Assembly: GCA_028551475.1 (NCBI GenBank) | Contig: CM052360.1 | Location: forward strand, 18,464,501 to 18,528,500 | Direction: 5' to 3' | From: Casuarina equisetifolia | Taxonomy: Eukaryota > Streptophyta > Magnoliopsida > Fagales > Casuarinaceae | Length of the DNA: 64,000 bases | Shown: positions 12,068 through 21,379 of the stretch, piece after piece | Layout of the letters: each line of letters begins with the position of its first letter | Numbering within the stretch: position 1 is the stretch's first letter | Program-made: the position numbers and the translations under genes | Notes under the pieces: generated by a model | What the model was told of the DNA's origin: nothing | The model's database searches: none | What the model saw: the letters and a program-made list of their open reading frames with translations, nothing else

Positions 12068-12754
12068 AAGTCAGTTTAGTATCCTATCGGCTTTAAGAGT
12101 TATACTCTGTGGATTTTTTTATTTTTAAAATTTTAAATTTTCCTCTGAAGATTGGTAATGCTGCTTGGGCTCACCGATGACCGACAAACACGGTTAAACT
12201 TCGGTAGACCAATTAATAGAATTGTGATTATTGGCTAATTTTACTCGAATTTCATTGTTTAACAATTCACCAAATCCAAAACGTGGATTTTAGTCACGTG
12301 TTAACTAGAAAATATGATAGATTATAATTTAACCAATTGAATTTTTATATGCAAACATTGTCAGCCATTTACAAGCTTTTGAAATTTGACTTCGTACTAC
12401 AATCTAAAACCTAAGGAAAACACTACCTTCGTCTTATAGAAGCAACAATGAGGAAATGAGCAATGACCCATAGGAGAAAATCTCCATTTTCTACCATTGT
12501 AGTGTTGTTTTTAATGTTGTTTTGAGTGCATTAGGGATTGAGAATAATTTACTCACTATTTCTAAGTTGGCTGAAGACTTTCCCTACTTCTTTGTTTTTA
12601 ATAAAAATGGATTTTCAATTAGGAACATGAAGAGCAAACAACCAATGCTTATTGGGACTAAACAAGGAACCTATACAACAAGTCGTTGAAATTCTTTGCG
12701 AAGGGAAACTTTCTACATAATTCAACTTGTCTTCAAACTTATGAAAAATTATAA
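12068..12754. other. CAD-A distal 5' flank, paralogous to 20541-21227 and 55770-56480
   Basis: The start (GTTTAGTATCCTATCGGCTT) is also found upstream of the kinase genes, so CAD and kinase copies share distal promoter DNA. At 12480-12700 there is a plus-strand segment whose best-preserved version (56166-56417) has an 83-codon ORF. I do not recognise that peptide and do not call a gene. The flank ends in AAATTATAAACTA, where viral DNA begins. Confidence 0.55.
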
Positions 12755-12756
12755 AC

Positions 12757-12845
12757 TAGCCCGCTACATGAGCCGCCACGCGGCAAGCCGCCATTGGCTA
12801 TCTACGTTAGTGACTGCCACGTGGAATGTCATGATTGGGTATACA
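12757..12845 (+). repeat. Common region right arm, DNA-A-like unit
   Basis: This stretch of about 88 bp matches 14137-14225 closely. It covers GAGCCGCCACGCGG, GCCGCCATTGGCTATCTACG and CACGTGG. In geminiviruses it is the part of the intergenic region just 3' of the origin nonanucleotide. Confidence 0.85.
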
Positions 12846-13523
12846 TATTTTAATGGCAGGAACAATGTTCACGCTTTAGTTTGAATTTAATCTTTAAATT
12901 CATTGGCACACATGAGTATGTACAGTTGGGCTCTACGGTAGATTTTGAATTTAGACACTAAATTCAATGTTTGACACATGGGTCTACATGTGTTGGGTTA
13001 GGTTATGTGTGGAATGTGTGGCCAACAATTGTGGATTGTCAGCGAATAAAGGATAGGTGGACCGTTAATTTGGGCAGGGGTCCATTTGCCTTGAAGTGAA
13101 GGGCCTTGCGACGCAAGGGTTAGAATTCTTGGTTGGCACGATTTTATGAAAGTGATGGCTATTGACATCGTAGCAGTGCGTGTAACATGTGATACATTGA
13201 TGTGAGTACACTGGTATGTGTAGACAGTGATGTATCACTGGAGATGTGGGTACACTAGTACGTATGATATAATGTGAGTTGTCAATTGTAATAAAAGTTG
13301 GCAATGGTACAAAGCACTATGTTTGTATGAGATATGTATATATATGGATATGTATGTATATTATATATGTGGGATTTATATATAGCGATGGGCCGATGTG
13401 TTTGGGCCTATGATTTATTGGGTCATATGGACCCAATTGTGTACTTTGGTTTGTTAATGGACTTAGTGATGTTACATGTGCGTCAACGCACAAATTGACG
13501 GAATGAATGTGCTTTTGTCGGAG
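12846..13523. other. DNA-A-like unit: virion-side remnant, no gene recognisable
   Basis: Between the common region and the broken end of Rep there are 678 bp in which coat-protein and precoat genes would begin in a DNA-A component. No open frame or convincing coat-protein motif is found. Short GGGCC-rich and AAATTCA pieces resemble the corresponding leader of unit 2. The middle of DNA-A (rest of Rep, TrAP, REn, most or all of the coat gene) is missing, so the unit has the size of a subgenomic defective molecule. Confidence 0.5.
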
Positions 13524-13958
13524 TTATTCCAGATATGTTTTGATACTATTTGGTCTAGCAGCGCCATAGATTTCGTTTGGATCATTTGCGATCTTGGATG
13601 ATTTGAACTCTTTGAGATCTACAAAATCGTTGTACTTTGATATGTAGTCGAGAATGGCATTCTCGTCTCTGGTGCCTTGAATGTTTGGATGGTAGGCATG
13701 ATGGGCAGTTGTAGAGCTTTGAATGTCGAAGAGACTTTGTTTGGTAGTTTGGAATTTTCTCTGGAATTGAACGAGGACGTGTAGATGTGGTTCACCATCT
13801 TTGTGGGTCTCCTAAGCAACGCCAATGAATGTTGGGTGTTTCTCGAGCAGAAGCTCTTTGATTTTATCCAGTGTGACTTCTTTCTGAATGGGACATTTGG
13901 GGTAGGTGAGGAAAATGTTTTTCGCGTATATGCAAAAACTAAGAGGGTTTCGAGGCAT
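13524..13958 (-). pseudogene. Geminivirus Rep (AC1/C1) N-terminal fragment, broken
   Basis: The minus-strand frame starts at an ATG at 13958 and shows the three rolling-circle endonuclease motifs in order: FLTYPKC (motif I), HLHVLVQF (metal-binding motif II) and DYISKYND (motif III, with catalytic Tyr and Lys in Y-x-x-K spacing). An in-frame TAG at 13812-13814 is codon 49. The frame then stays open to a TAA at 13524-13526 (codon 145), after which Rep homology is lost. The oligomerisation domain and helicase Walker motifs are absent. In live viruses Rep nicks the origin and starts rolling-circle replication. This piece cannot encode a full Rep. The match to the family is very clear and the lesions are read directly. 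Confidence 0.93.
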
Positions 13959-14004
13959 GTTCGCATTATGGAAGGTGTGTGCAGTGCACTGTTTTTAAAG
14001 AAGT

Positions 14005-14125
14005 TATGAGGGGAGTCCGTACTCACACCATACCGTACACTCACACTGGTCTGTACCCTGTGAAAACTTTCTATATATGTTGGTGTTAGTGTGACTTGTG
14101 ACGTGCCATGTATAGTAGCGGGCTA
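14005..14125 (+). repeat. Common region left arm, DNA-A-like unit
   Basis: This stretch of about 120 bp is nearly identical to 16670-16794. It contains three CGTAC-type repeats (GTCCGTAC, TACCGTAC and a diverged TCTGTACC) in the place where begomovirus iterons (Rep-binding repeats) lie, a TATATAT box near 14071-14078, and the left stem of the origin. The iteron call is inferred from position and repetition. Confidence 0.8.
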
Positions 14126-14147
14126 TATAATATTACTAGCCTGCTGT
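14115..14147 (+). other. Geminivirus virion-strand replication origin hairpin
   Basis: The nonanucleotide TAATATTAC is at 14128-14136. It sits in an 11-nt loop (TATAATATTAC) between stem arms AGCGGGCTA (14117-14125) and TAGCCTGCT (14137-14145), which pair along 9 bp with one G-T wobble. This is the conserved geminivirus origin. Rep cuts between TAATATT and AC (after 14134). The presence of an intact loop and stem inside a chromosome is strong evidence for the viral identity of both flanking units. Confidence 0.96.
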
Positions 14148-14552
14148 GCGAGCCGCCACGCGGTGAGCCGCCATTGGCTATCTACGTTAGTGATTGCCAC
14201 GTGGCATGTCATGATTGGGTAGATTTTTTTTTATGTTGAATTTAATCATTAAATTCACTGGGCCTCCACATGGGCTCTACATGTGGAGGGTTGGGCCTAT
14301 TCTGGAAGTAAGCAGGAAGGCTTACATTAGGTTTAGGCTTTTAAAGCCGTGGTAGGCCTATGATGATGGGCGGGAACACTGTGTACGTGTGTTTTAAATT
14401 TATTGGTATAAATTTGGGTGAACCGGTCGATGTTGTATGGCATTTTATTTGGTTTTTGGAGCTTTGTGAAAGATCATTGTTCGGGTTGGCATGCGTGGGG
14501 TGTTTGAAGCTATGAGAGGTATTTGTTTGTCTGACACACATTTATTTGTTGA

Positions 14553-15343
14553 ATATTTAGAGTTTATTTTCTGAGAGCATTGTTTGCTCGAGGATGGTTT
14601 ACAAATGAGGTGGATGGAAGAAGGGGGTATGGTTTTAGTCATGGTCGAAAGCGTGTTGCTTTCGGTGGTTCTAAGTATGGGAAGTCATGGAGTTGACGGA
14701 GTTATAAGCGCAGGAAGCGCGGGATGTTTTTGACGAAGTTGGCCACTGTGCCAATTGCTAACGTTGAAGGACATGGGGTTCTGATCAGTATGCCTGCATT
14801 GGACCTTGCACATGACAACCGCAGAAGCAATACTATTAAGGTCTGGAAGATCTTGGTGAATGGGTGTTTCATGTTGTGGAGTGGTGAGGCAACTTGTAAT
14901 GGTAATGATATGGTGGTGGACTCGAGGGCCTCCGAGAATACATTTTTGGGGATTGCACAACTTATTATTGTGCGTGATGCATGACTAAATGGGACGGTGC
15001 CTTCAATCGAGGTGGTATTTTCGATGTCAAACGGACCTATGCCAGCTACGATGACGATTGTGCATCCAGAATTAAGTGGTCATTTTAAGGTTGTACACTG
15101 AACTGAGATGAAGTTAATAACACGTCACCTGGTCAAACTTTTATAGTTGATCGGGATGTCAAGTCACATCGTGGCAAGGGTCCTATATGTTACACAATGT
15201 TTAAAGATTGTGGTAGGCATGAAGATGGCGACTTGCTTAATGTTAAGCGGAATGCATTGTATGCTTATATTTTGTGGGAGTTGTATGATATGACTGGGCA
15301 TATGTCTTGTAATATACAACTGATGTTGGATTATTACCATTAG
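14553..15343 (+). pseudogene. Nuclear shuttle protein-like gene (BV1), broken
   Basis: The virion-strand frame is open from 14553 with an Arg/Lys/Tyr/Gly-rich N-terminal region (RRGYGFSHGRKRV then RSYKRRKRGMF) as in NSPs and geminivirus capsids. This is followed by a conserved-looking core (TIKVWKILVNGCFMLWSGEA). In-frame TGA codons occur at 14694-14696, 14982-14984 and 15099-15101. A frameshift near 15131 moves the C-terminal part (CYTMFKDCGRHEDGDLLNVK) into another frame, which ends at TAG 15341-15343. The span of about 770 nt from 14571 equals a normal BV1 gene. NSPs carry viral DNA out of the nucleus. The alternative, a coat protein, is less likely given the partner gene on the other strand. 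Confidence 0.78.
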
Positions 15344-15702
15344 CTACTGTAATGCTATTACGAATGTTGTGTTATTTGAATTCAAATAAAGTTGTGTATG
15401 AATTAAAGTCATCTTGTGTACTTTAAAGTTACATACTGTGCGTTAAAGCGGGACAATTCAAATTTGAATTAGTTTGAAACTTCCTCTGCAAGATTTGAGG
15501 AATCACGTGAGTGACCACGCGTAATGGCAAACTGTTACTGTTTGCCGTGAGGAAATTTGAGTACAATAAAATTCAGGAAAAACAAGTACTGTTTAGATCA
15601 AACGATTGCTAAGATTGTTGTGGCAATCTTGAATTACATTTGATGGAACAAATTGAATCATTTGAGTGGGAGATTGTATCGATTAAGGAAGGTGTGCATT
15701 CC
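15344..15702. other. DNA-B-like intergenic region between convergent genes
   Basis: No gene is supported. The two genes of the unit converge on this stretch, the usual place of their 3' ends and polyadenylation signals. An AATAAA at about 15388 (plus strand) lies 45 bp after the NSP-like stop. Confidence 0.45.
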
Positions 15703-16566
15703 TTATATCTTGATTGATGTGGATTTCACATGCCGAGTTGCTGAATCGGCTTGTGCTTGACGTACTGCTTCAGCTTGGGCTTGCGCAGTGAATTGGGCAA
15801 GTTGTTCAGTTATGAATGATATGGTGCTCCGGTTGTCCACAGATTGTGAGCCAGTTTGTGAGACAGAGTCTCCTGGGCTGACTAGATGTTTGAGCTCGTG
15901 CTGTGGTTGAGCAACGATTGTGGCTCTTTCAGCTTGTATTTGTGAGAAAGCTATACCTGGCATTGCGTATGCTGTCCTTTGTAAGGACATGGACAAGCAC
16001 CGTTGTACTGCTCATGAGTTTCGTATATCTAGCTTTGGTGCATGGCTGCAATGCCATACTTCTATATCGCCCACCGTAAACTTGTTAGAGTTTATGGTTA
16101 TTTCAGGTGGGCGATATCCGGTGGCGCCTCCTTGATTGGAGGTGGATAGTTTGAGCAATGCTTGGATGGTGCAGAAATGAACCCTCTTGTTCATGTTTGT
16201 GACTTGGACTCGATAATTTGCTCTCCATGGGGATTCATCTTTGCTAGATGCTTATGATGTCCCGTAATATGTGATTTTTACGGGGTAGAGAATAGGCCAT
16301 TTGAATGTGGCATGTAGATTGTCTGGCATTTTCAGCTTGTCATCGAAGATATTTGCTTCGACGAATCCTGTTTTGTTGATGGGTGCGAGAGGCTTGTAGG
16401 AGATCTCAAGCGTATCTATGATGACAGATCTTGAAAACGCCATTTTCCATCATGATGGTAGCTTTAAGTTTAGTAGGGTGAGCTTGCTTGTATATTTGAG
16501 TTGTGCTGAAGAGTCTTCTTCGGCTGATGTTGGTGGATGGGAATTAGTTAAGCTTAGATTATCCAT
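15703..16566 (-). pseudogene. Begomovirus movement protein-like gene (BC1), broken
   Basis: A single minus-strand frame runs 287 codons from ATG at 16566 to TAG/TAA-type termination at 15703-15705, close to the usual BC1 length of about 293. No frameshift occurs, but stops interrupt it at codons 39 (16450-16452), 105 (16252-16254) and 185 (16012-16014). Readable pieces include SYKPLAPINKTGFVEANIFD, LHATFKWPIL, SPWRANYRVQVTN and KFTVGDIEVWHC, matching the order of conserved blocks in begomovirus movement proteins. The tail is rich in Gln and Ala. In living viruses this membrane-associated protein moves DNA between cells. Citlodaviruses carry a related movement gene, but on the virion strand of a larger genome. 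Confidence 0.85.
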
Positions 16567-16669
16567 GGCGAATACGAATGAGCGTTTGGGTATGGTATGT
16601 GATACTTATACGTTTTATCCTCCGTGTGCGCAGCACACCGTTTTAAATTGTGGCACTGGTCATTACTTG

Positions 16670-16794
16670 TTTGAGGGGGGAGTCCGTACTCACACCATAC
16701 TGTACACTCACACTGGTCCGTACCCCGTGAAAACTTTCTATATATGTTGGTGTTAGTGTGACTTGTGACATGTCATGTATAGTAGCGGGCTATA
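16670..16794 (+). repeat. Common region left arm, DNA-B-like unit, truncated at origin
   Basis: This arm is nearly identical to 14005-14125. It differs by a 2-base G-run length change and about five substitutions, all transitions. It ends in AGTAGCGGGCTATA, so the origin loop is cut 7 bases before the nick. CATGAC (16795-16800) then intervenes before host sequence. Confidence 0.85.
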
Positions 16795-17146
16795 CATGAC
16801 ACAAAGAAATTTGAATTATTAATAATTTATTAATAATTCATGGTACAAAGAAATTTGAATTATGGGGAATAAGATTACTTTTAGAAAATCAAGCTTGAAA
16901 AATCATACATTCATAGTTTATTGTCTCTGATTGTGTTAAAAGTCATTTATTTTAGCATAAAAAGATTATTGGTAAAACTCCATGATTACAAGGGGTAATA
17001 TCTTAAACCACTATAAGACTTAACTTTCATTATTAGTTAAAAAATGCAACCCTTTACACTTTCTGAAATTACCAAGGTGACTGAAAAAGCACACAATAAA
17101 TCTACTTATCAAGTACGAATCCTCATGGGCTCAACAGGCAACGACT
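16795..17146. other. Viral/host right junction and CAD-B downstream flank
   Basis: A 6-base CATGAC of uncertain origin is followed by ACAAAGAAATTTGAATT. The latter is normally found downstream of CAD genes (9760, 43170, 48205) and not next to the sequence on the left side of the insertion. A short local duplication of ACAAAGAAATTTGAATTA (16801, 16845) is also present. Confidence 0.6.
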
Positions 17147-20100
17147 TCAAGAGCTTGACTTCAACGTGTTCTCAATGTCGATGACAAATCAGTATTTGAC
17201 ATCCGCTTTCTCAAGGCGCTCCATGGCAATGTTCAAATAGTCCATGGGAATCACCTTGATGTCAGCCGTGATGTTGTGTTTGGTTGCAAAGTCCATCATT
17301 TCTTGTGTCTCCTTCATACCACCGATGCCATTTCCACTCACTAGCTTCCTTTCTGTCATTCCATGATATTTGTGTTCGGTGAATTTTAAATGCAAGTGAA
17401 CATGTCGAACAAGTAATATAATGATAAGAAAAGTATCGTCCCACGAAGATTGGTGAATACTAAACTAATTAAGTACTAATGATGAATATATCCTAAAATT
17501 TATCTAGCAAATCAAAATATTGTTGATGATGAATTAAAATTTAAAACTTTCAAAACGAAAACTCAAGACTAATTAAAATTGAATCCAAGTAAGAAAAATC
17601 AAGATGAGAAACATGTTAGAGCTTCCGATTTCACCATAACTACTAGATATGAATTTTTATAGTTTATGCCTACAAGAATAATATTACTCATGTGATGGCG
17701 GAACTTCCTAATTTATTTACTATCCTATGTCTAGGTATAGTAAACCTATTTAGTTCATTAATTCACTATATCTCTATATGTGAATTGAAACAAACCAAAT
17801 GCATTAGGATCTGTGAATATTCCTGGTTTACAATAAATCTTTCGATCATCTTATCACCAAAAGCCACACAAATAACATGGTATATGTCTATCCACATTTA
17901 ATTCATGGTTATATATTATAAGAAGCAATTGCATATTATTACCTCTCAGTCTCAAATATGCACATCAAATCATTTAAGTGGTGGCCAATCACTTAAAAGC
18001 ATTAAGCATAATAATATATAACTCACATAAATAAATATCTTGCAAAACATAAAAACTTATAAAATTCACATCATCATAGTTAGGCTACATCTTCGCTCTA
18101 ACAAAAGAAGTTTAGAACATAATAAAATAATAAACCAAAGCAATAGTAGAAATTAAGCAAAACATCTTAAATAAAAAAAACAGGAAAGTTGTCACCACAC
18201 TGTCTTTTCTTTAAGAATTTTTTACATAATTCCTACAATTCAAGAATGATAAGAAGTAGAGGGAAGCATTCGCGCCTCTATTTCTCTTTTTCTTTCTTGG
18301 TTTTCTCTTTCTTCTCTCACTTTTTCTCTCTTCCTTGGTTGGTTTCGGCGGCAACACACGGCTTCTTATTCTTTTCTCTCTCTTCTCTCTCTTCTTCTCT
18401 TGTGCGGCGCCTTCTCATTCTCCTCTAATTCACGTTCCTTTGCCTTTTTATGCTATCTTGGGATGCATGCCTTAAGATTCTCCCTTAGTAATTCACTTTT
18501 TTGTCCCTTTTCCTTTATTTCCTTTCTTGTCCTTTTTTTTGTCCTTTTCCTCCTCTTTTGCTGCTTTACACGTTGCCTCCTCTTTTTTTCTTTTGACTTC
18601 TTTTTCTTTCCTTGTCTTCTTCACGTGCCTTTTTGTAACTTTCTCTTCCTTTATTTCTTTTGCTCTTTTGGGGTTTGTTGCATAAATAACACCAATTTAC
18701 ATAAATATATCAAAACTTAATTATTTTCTCATAAAACTTGTATTATTTATATCCTAAAATAGTCAAAATAACTCTATAAAAATAGAGTTATCAATTTGTT
18801 AGCATAAAATCTCTCAACAGAAATGCCATTAGATGATTTCACCAAATTACTTTGAGGTGGTACAAAAGATGGCAAGCAAATAATCACAAACCATAAAAGA
18901 TAGCCCATACTTACTCGTGAGTAAAAGGAAGACCGGTAACTCTAATGGCTTCTCTAGTGCACCAACCATAACAAGCTTTCCATGCTACTTCAACAGGCTA
19001 ATTAGAGGCAGGAAAGGATGCTTTACGGAGACTCTATTAATGATCCCATCCAACGTGCCTTGTGCAGCCTATACAGTTGGTGAAGCCAGAAAGTTAAGAC
19101 ACAATACACGAGCTAAACAAAAAATTCTTTAACAAAGTTACCAACTCAGTACCTGCATCTGATCCTGGTTATGGCTCACCAAAAACGAGTTGGCACCAAG
19201 ACGGGCCAAAGCTTCTTCCTTCTTCTAGGGTGAGGTGCTGATCAACGTCACCTTAACCCCCATAGCTTTGGCAAACCTCACAGCCACATGGCCGAGGCCA
19301 CTGAGTCCAACCACCCCCACATGCATGTCGGGTTCGCCAAGTCCATAATATCTCAAGGGGCTATACATAGTGATCCCGGCACAAAGGAGAGGGGCACTAG
19401 CATCTAGAGGTAGGTTATTCGGAATACGGACCACAAAGTGTTCATCCACCACCATGATATCAGAGTAGCCGCTGTATGTGGTGGTTCCATCGTAGTACTT
19501 GGAGCCATAGGTTAGGATCATCTTAGGGCAGTAATTTTCGAGGTTATTCTTATAGTTATCGCAACAGGGACATGCCCTAACCATGCAGCCTATGCCAACT
19601 TTGCCTCCGACATTGAATTTTTGTACTTTGCTCCCCACCTTCGTCACTACACCCACGATCTCATGCCTGTATTATGCCGTTCAGCAGACATAATTAAAAC
19701 GTGGTATGATAACAAGTTTAGGAAATCAAACCTTGCACTGGATTCGTTGATGATATTCTATGTAGGGGACATATATTTTTACCTCATTCATCCACGATCG
19801 ATTACAGAAAGTCCAGGAAACTTTTTACTTCGAGATAACCTATAATAATATACTACTTCTGTACATGGTTTGTGAAAACATACCCAGGGACAAAGGGGTA
19901 GATGGAACTACCCCATTCATTCTTGATCATGTGAAGATCGGAGTGGCATATCCCGCAGTATTGGATTTTGAATGTCACGTCCTTCTCTCTGGTCTCCCTA
20001 CAGTCGCACAATTATAACACAAACCAAGTTTTCAGAACATATCTGAAATTGGAAAAGCAGAACATAAAATAGAAGTTGTAAATCATGAATTGTTGTCGAT

Positions 20101-20290
20101 AGTTATTGGTCTCTATGTATCATGAGCTAAAGTTTCTAGATTTAAAAAGAAAGAAAGAGAATGGGAAAAGATGAGTAAAAGAGAAAAGGGACCTTCTAGA
20201 GAAGTTGAAAGGAGACAGGATGCCAGAAGAATCCCTCGCAGCCTATCCAAAGGCCTTCCTGGGGTGCTCCTGCTCTGGTGATCTCGCCAT
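17147..20290 (-). pseudogene. CAD-B: CAD/mannitol dehydrogenase-like pseudogene with 1.4-kb intron insertion
   Basis: Five exons are placed at 20193-20290, 19884-19997, 19153-19666, 18915-19068 and 17147-17352, all of full length. Intron 4 contains a 1420-bp insertion (17374-18793). Exon 3 is open from [10 protein letters not shown] through the Rossmann motif [15 protein letters not shown] but ends at TAG after LISTSP. Exon 5 has the TGA after DVKY shared with CAD-A and CAD-E. In the zinc cluster the copy reads [16 protein letters not shown], with changed spacing residues. It is closest to CAD-A by eye. Confidence 0.87.
17374..18793 (-). mobile_element. Unclassified 1.4-kb insertion with 6-bp target duplication, copy 1
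   Basis: The insertion is bounded by ATTTGT on both sides (17368-17373, 18794-18799) inside CAD-B intron 4. One end is TGATAACTCTATTTTTATAG (minus strand) and the other is TTCACCGAAC. The TGATAAC end contains a perfect hairpin (ATAACTCTAT-AAAA-ATAGAGTTAT). No coding region is convincing; 18300-18680 is a pyrimidine-rich tract. A second copy is at 24952-26246 in the opposite orientation. The ends do not form long inverted repeats and the LTR rule TG...CA is not met, so I leave it unclassified. It may be a solo LTR-like or non-autonomous element. Confidence 0.75.
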
Positions 20291-20399
20291 TTCTCTCTTT
20301 TCTCTCACGTTGGAAGCAAAAAAGGAACAATCAAAATGGAAATATGGAACAAAAGATGCAAAGAATGAGAGATGATTTGCAAGCCACAAATGGCATCTC

Positions 20400-20540
20400 T
20401 ATATATATAGCGAGCGGAGAGTGTTCGGTATGCGAGGCACTGGTGAACTTGGTGAGCTCATGGGAGTGAGGCTTGGAAAACTTGGTGAGTCATGGGAGTG
20501 AGGCGGTGACGTACTTGGTGAGCTCACGGTGGTAAAAAGT
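20400..20540 (-). promoter_or_regulatory. CAD-B promoter: TATA box and short tandem array
   Basis: A TATATATATA at 20400-20409 is followed upstream by ACTTGGTGAGCTCA-type units (20443-20540), of which only one carries GACGTAC. This is the shortest version of the array among the CAD copies. Confidence 0.55.
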
Positions 20541-21379
20541 CAGTTTAGTATCCTATCGGCTTTAGGAGTCATACTCTGTGGATTTTTTTATTTTTAAAAT
20601 TTTAAATTTTCCTCCGAAGATTAGTAATGTTGCTTGGGCCTACTGATGACCGAAAAACACGATTAAACTTCGGTAGACCAATTAATAGAATTGTGATTAT
20701 TGGGTAATTTTACTCGAATTTCATTGTTTAACAATTCACCAAATCCGAAACGTGGATTTTAGTCACGTGTTAACTAGAAAATCTGATAGATTATAATTTA
20801 ACCAATCAAATTTTTATATGCAAACATTGTCAGCCATTTACAAGCTTTTGAAATTCGACTTCGTACTACAATCTAAAACCTAAGGAAAACACTACCTTCG
20901 TCGTATAGAAGCAACAATGAGGAAATAAGCAATGGCCCATAGGAGAAAATCTCCATTTTCTACCATTGTAGTGTTGTTTTTAATGTTGTTTTGGGTGCAT
21001 TAGGGATTGAGAATAATTTACTCACTATTTCTCAGCTGGTTGAAGACTTTCCCTGCTTCTTTGTTTTTGATAAAAATGGATTTTCAATTAGGAACATGAA
21101 GAGCAAACAACTAATGCTTACTGGGACTAAACAAGGAACCTATACAACAAGTCGTTGAAATTCTTTGCGAAGGGAAACTTTCTACATAATTCAACTTGTA
21201 TTCAAACTTATGAAAAATTATAAACTACTAACATGTTCATCGGGAATCATCGGAGTAGCAAAACCTTAAGAAAGATCCAAAAACATTACTCGATCACCAA
21301 ATAATGGTGACATTTGAATCCACCCAAAATGTTATAAAACAGCAGACCTAATTATTGATAAAGAAACTATGCATGAAGA
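20541..21379. other. CAD-B distal flank, paralogous to 12068-12754 and 55770-56640
   Basis: No gene is called. Unlike the CAD-A copy, this one continues past AAATTATAAACTACTAACATG into the 3' flank of the coiled-coil gene. It therefore shows the uninterrupted arrangement that the viral insertion broke in the other copy. Confidence 0.6.

Larger units (their letters stand above)
12755..16794. mobile_element. Endogenous bipartite-begomovirus-like concatemer (DNA-A-like fragment plus DNA-B-like unit)
   Basis: This 4.04-kb insertion consists of two head-to-tail units that meet at a geminivirus origin hairpin (14117-14145). Unit 1 (12755-14134, 1.38 kb) carries a Rep N-terminal region on the complementary strand. 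Unit 2 (14135-16794, 2.66 kb) carries a nuclear-shuttle-like gene on the plus strand and a movement-protein-like gene on the minus strand. The units share a common region of about 210 bp around the origin, the hallmark of cognate DNA-A and DNA-B. The left end starts with AC then TAGCC, exactly as sequence continues 3' of the Rep nick site. The right end stops at GGGCTATA, 7 bases short of the nick. Every gene is interrupted, so it is a non-functional relic. Circular viral DNA cloned by mistake is excluded by these lesions and by the joined host flanks. Confidence 0.92.
14135..16794. mobile_element. DNA-B-like geminivirus unit, nearly full length
   Basis: The distance from the nick site to the right end is 2660 nt. 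Adding the 7 missing origin bases gives about 2.67 kb, within the usual DNA-B range. It has one gene per strand, diverging from the common region and converging near 15343-15703, with no Rep, TrAP or REn. This is the DNA-B plan and not that of a monopartite genome. Confidence 0.88.

Noticed and set aside
13098..13200. Coat-protein trace (EGPC residues on the plus strand) in the DNA-A-like unit
   Set aside because: Only four residues match, an in-frame stop precedes them and nothing around them aligns convincingly.
16418..16756. 112-codon plus-strand ORF in the DNA-B-like unit
   Set aside because: It overlaps the movement-protein-like gene and common region in antisense and has no counterpart in known begomovirus layouts; it is a shadow frame.
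12755..16794. Helitron or MITE/CACTA transposon, suggested by TAGCCCGCTAC at the start and its complement at the end
   Set aside because: The terminal inverted similarity is the two stem arms of a geminivirus origin. The contents (Rep motifs, movement-protein and NSP-like frames, common region, TAATATTAC) explain the whole insertion, and no target duplication is present.
18189..18720. Two Phe/Ser/Leu-rich ORFs resembling membrane proteins
   Set aside because: They arise from a pyrimidine-rich tract inside a transposable insertion; there is no codon-level evidence of a gene.
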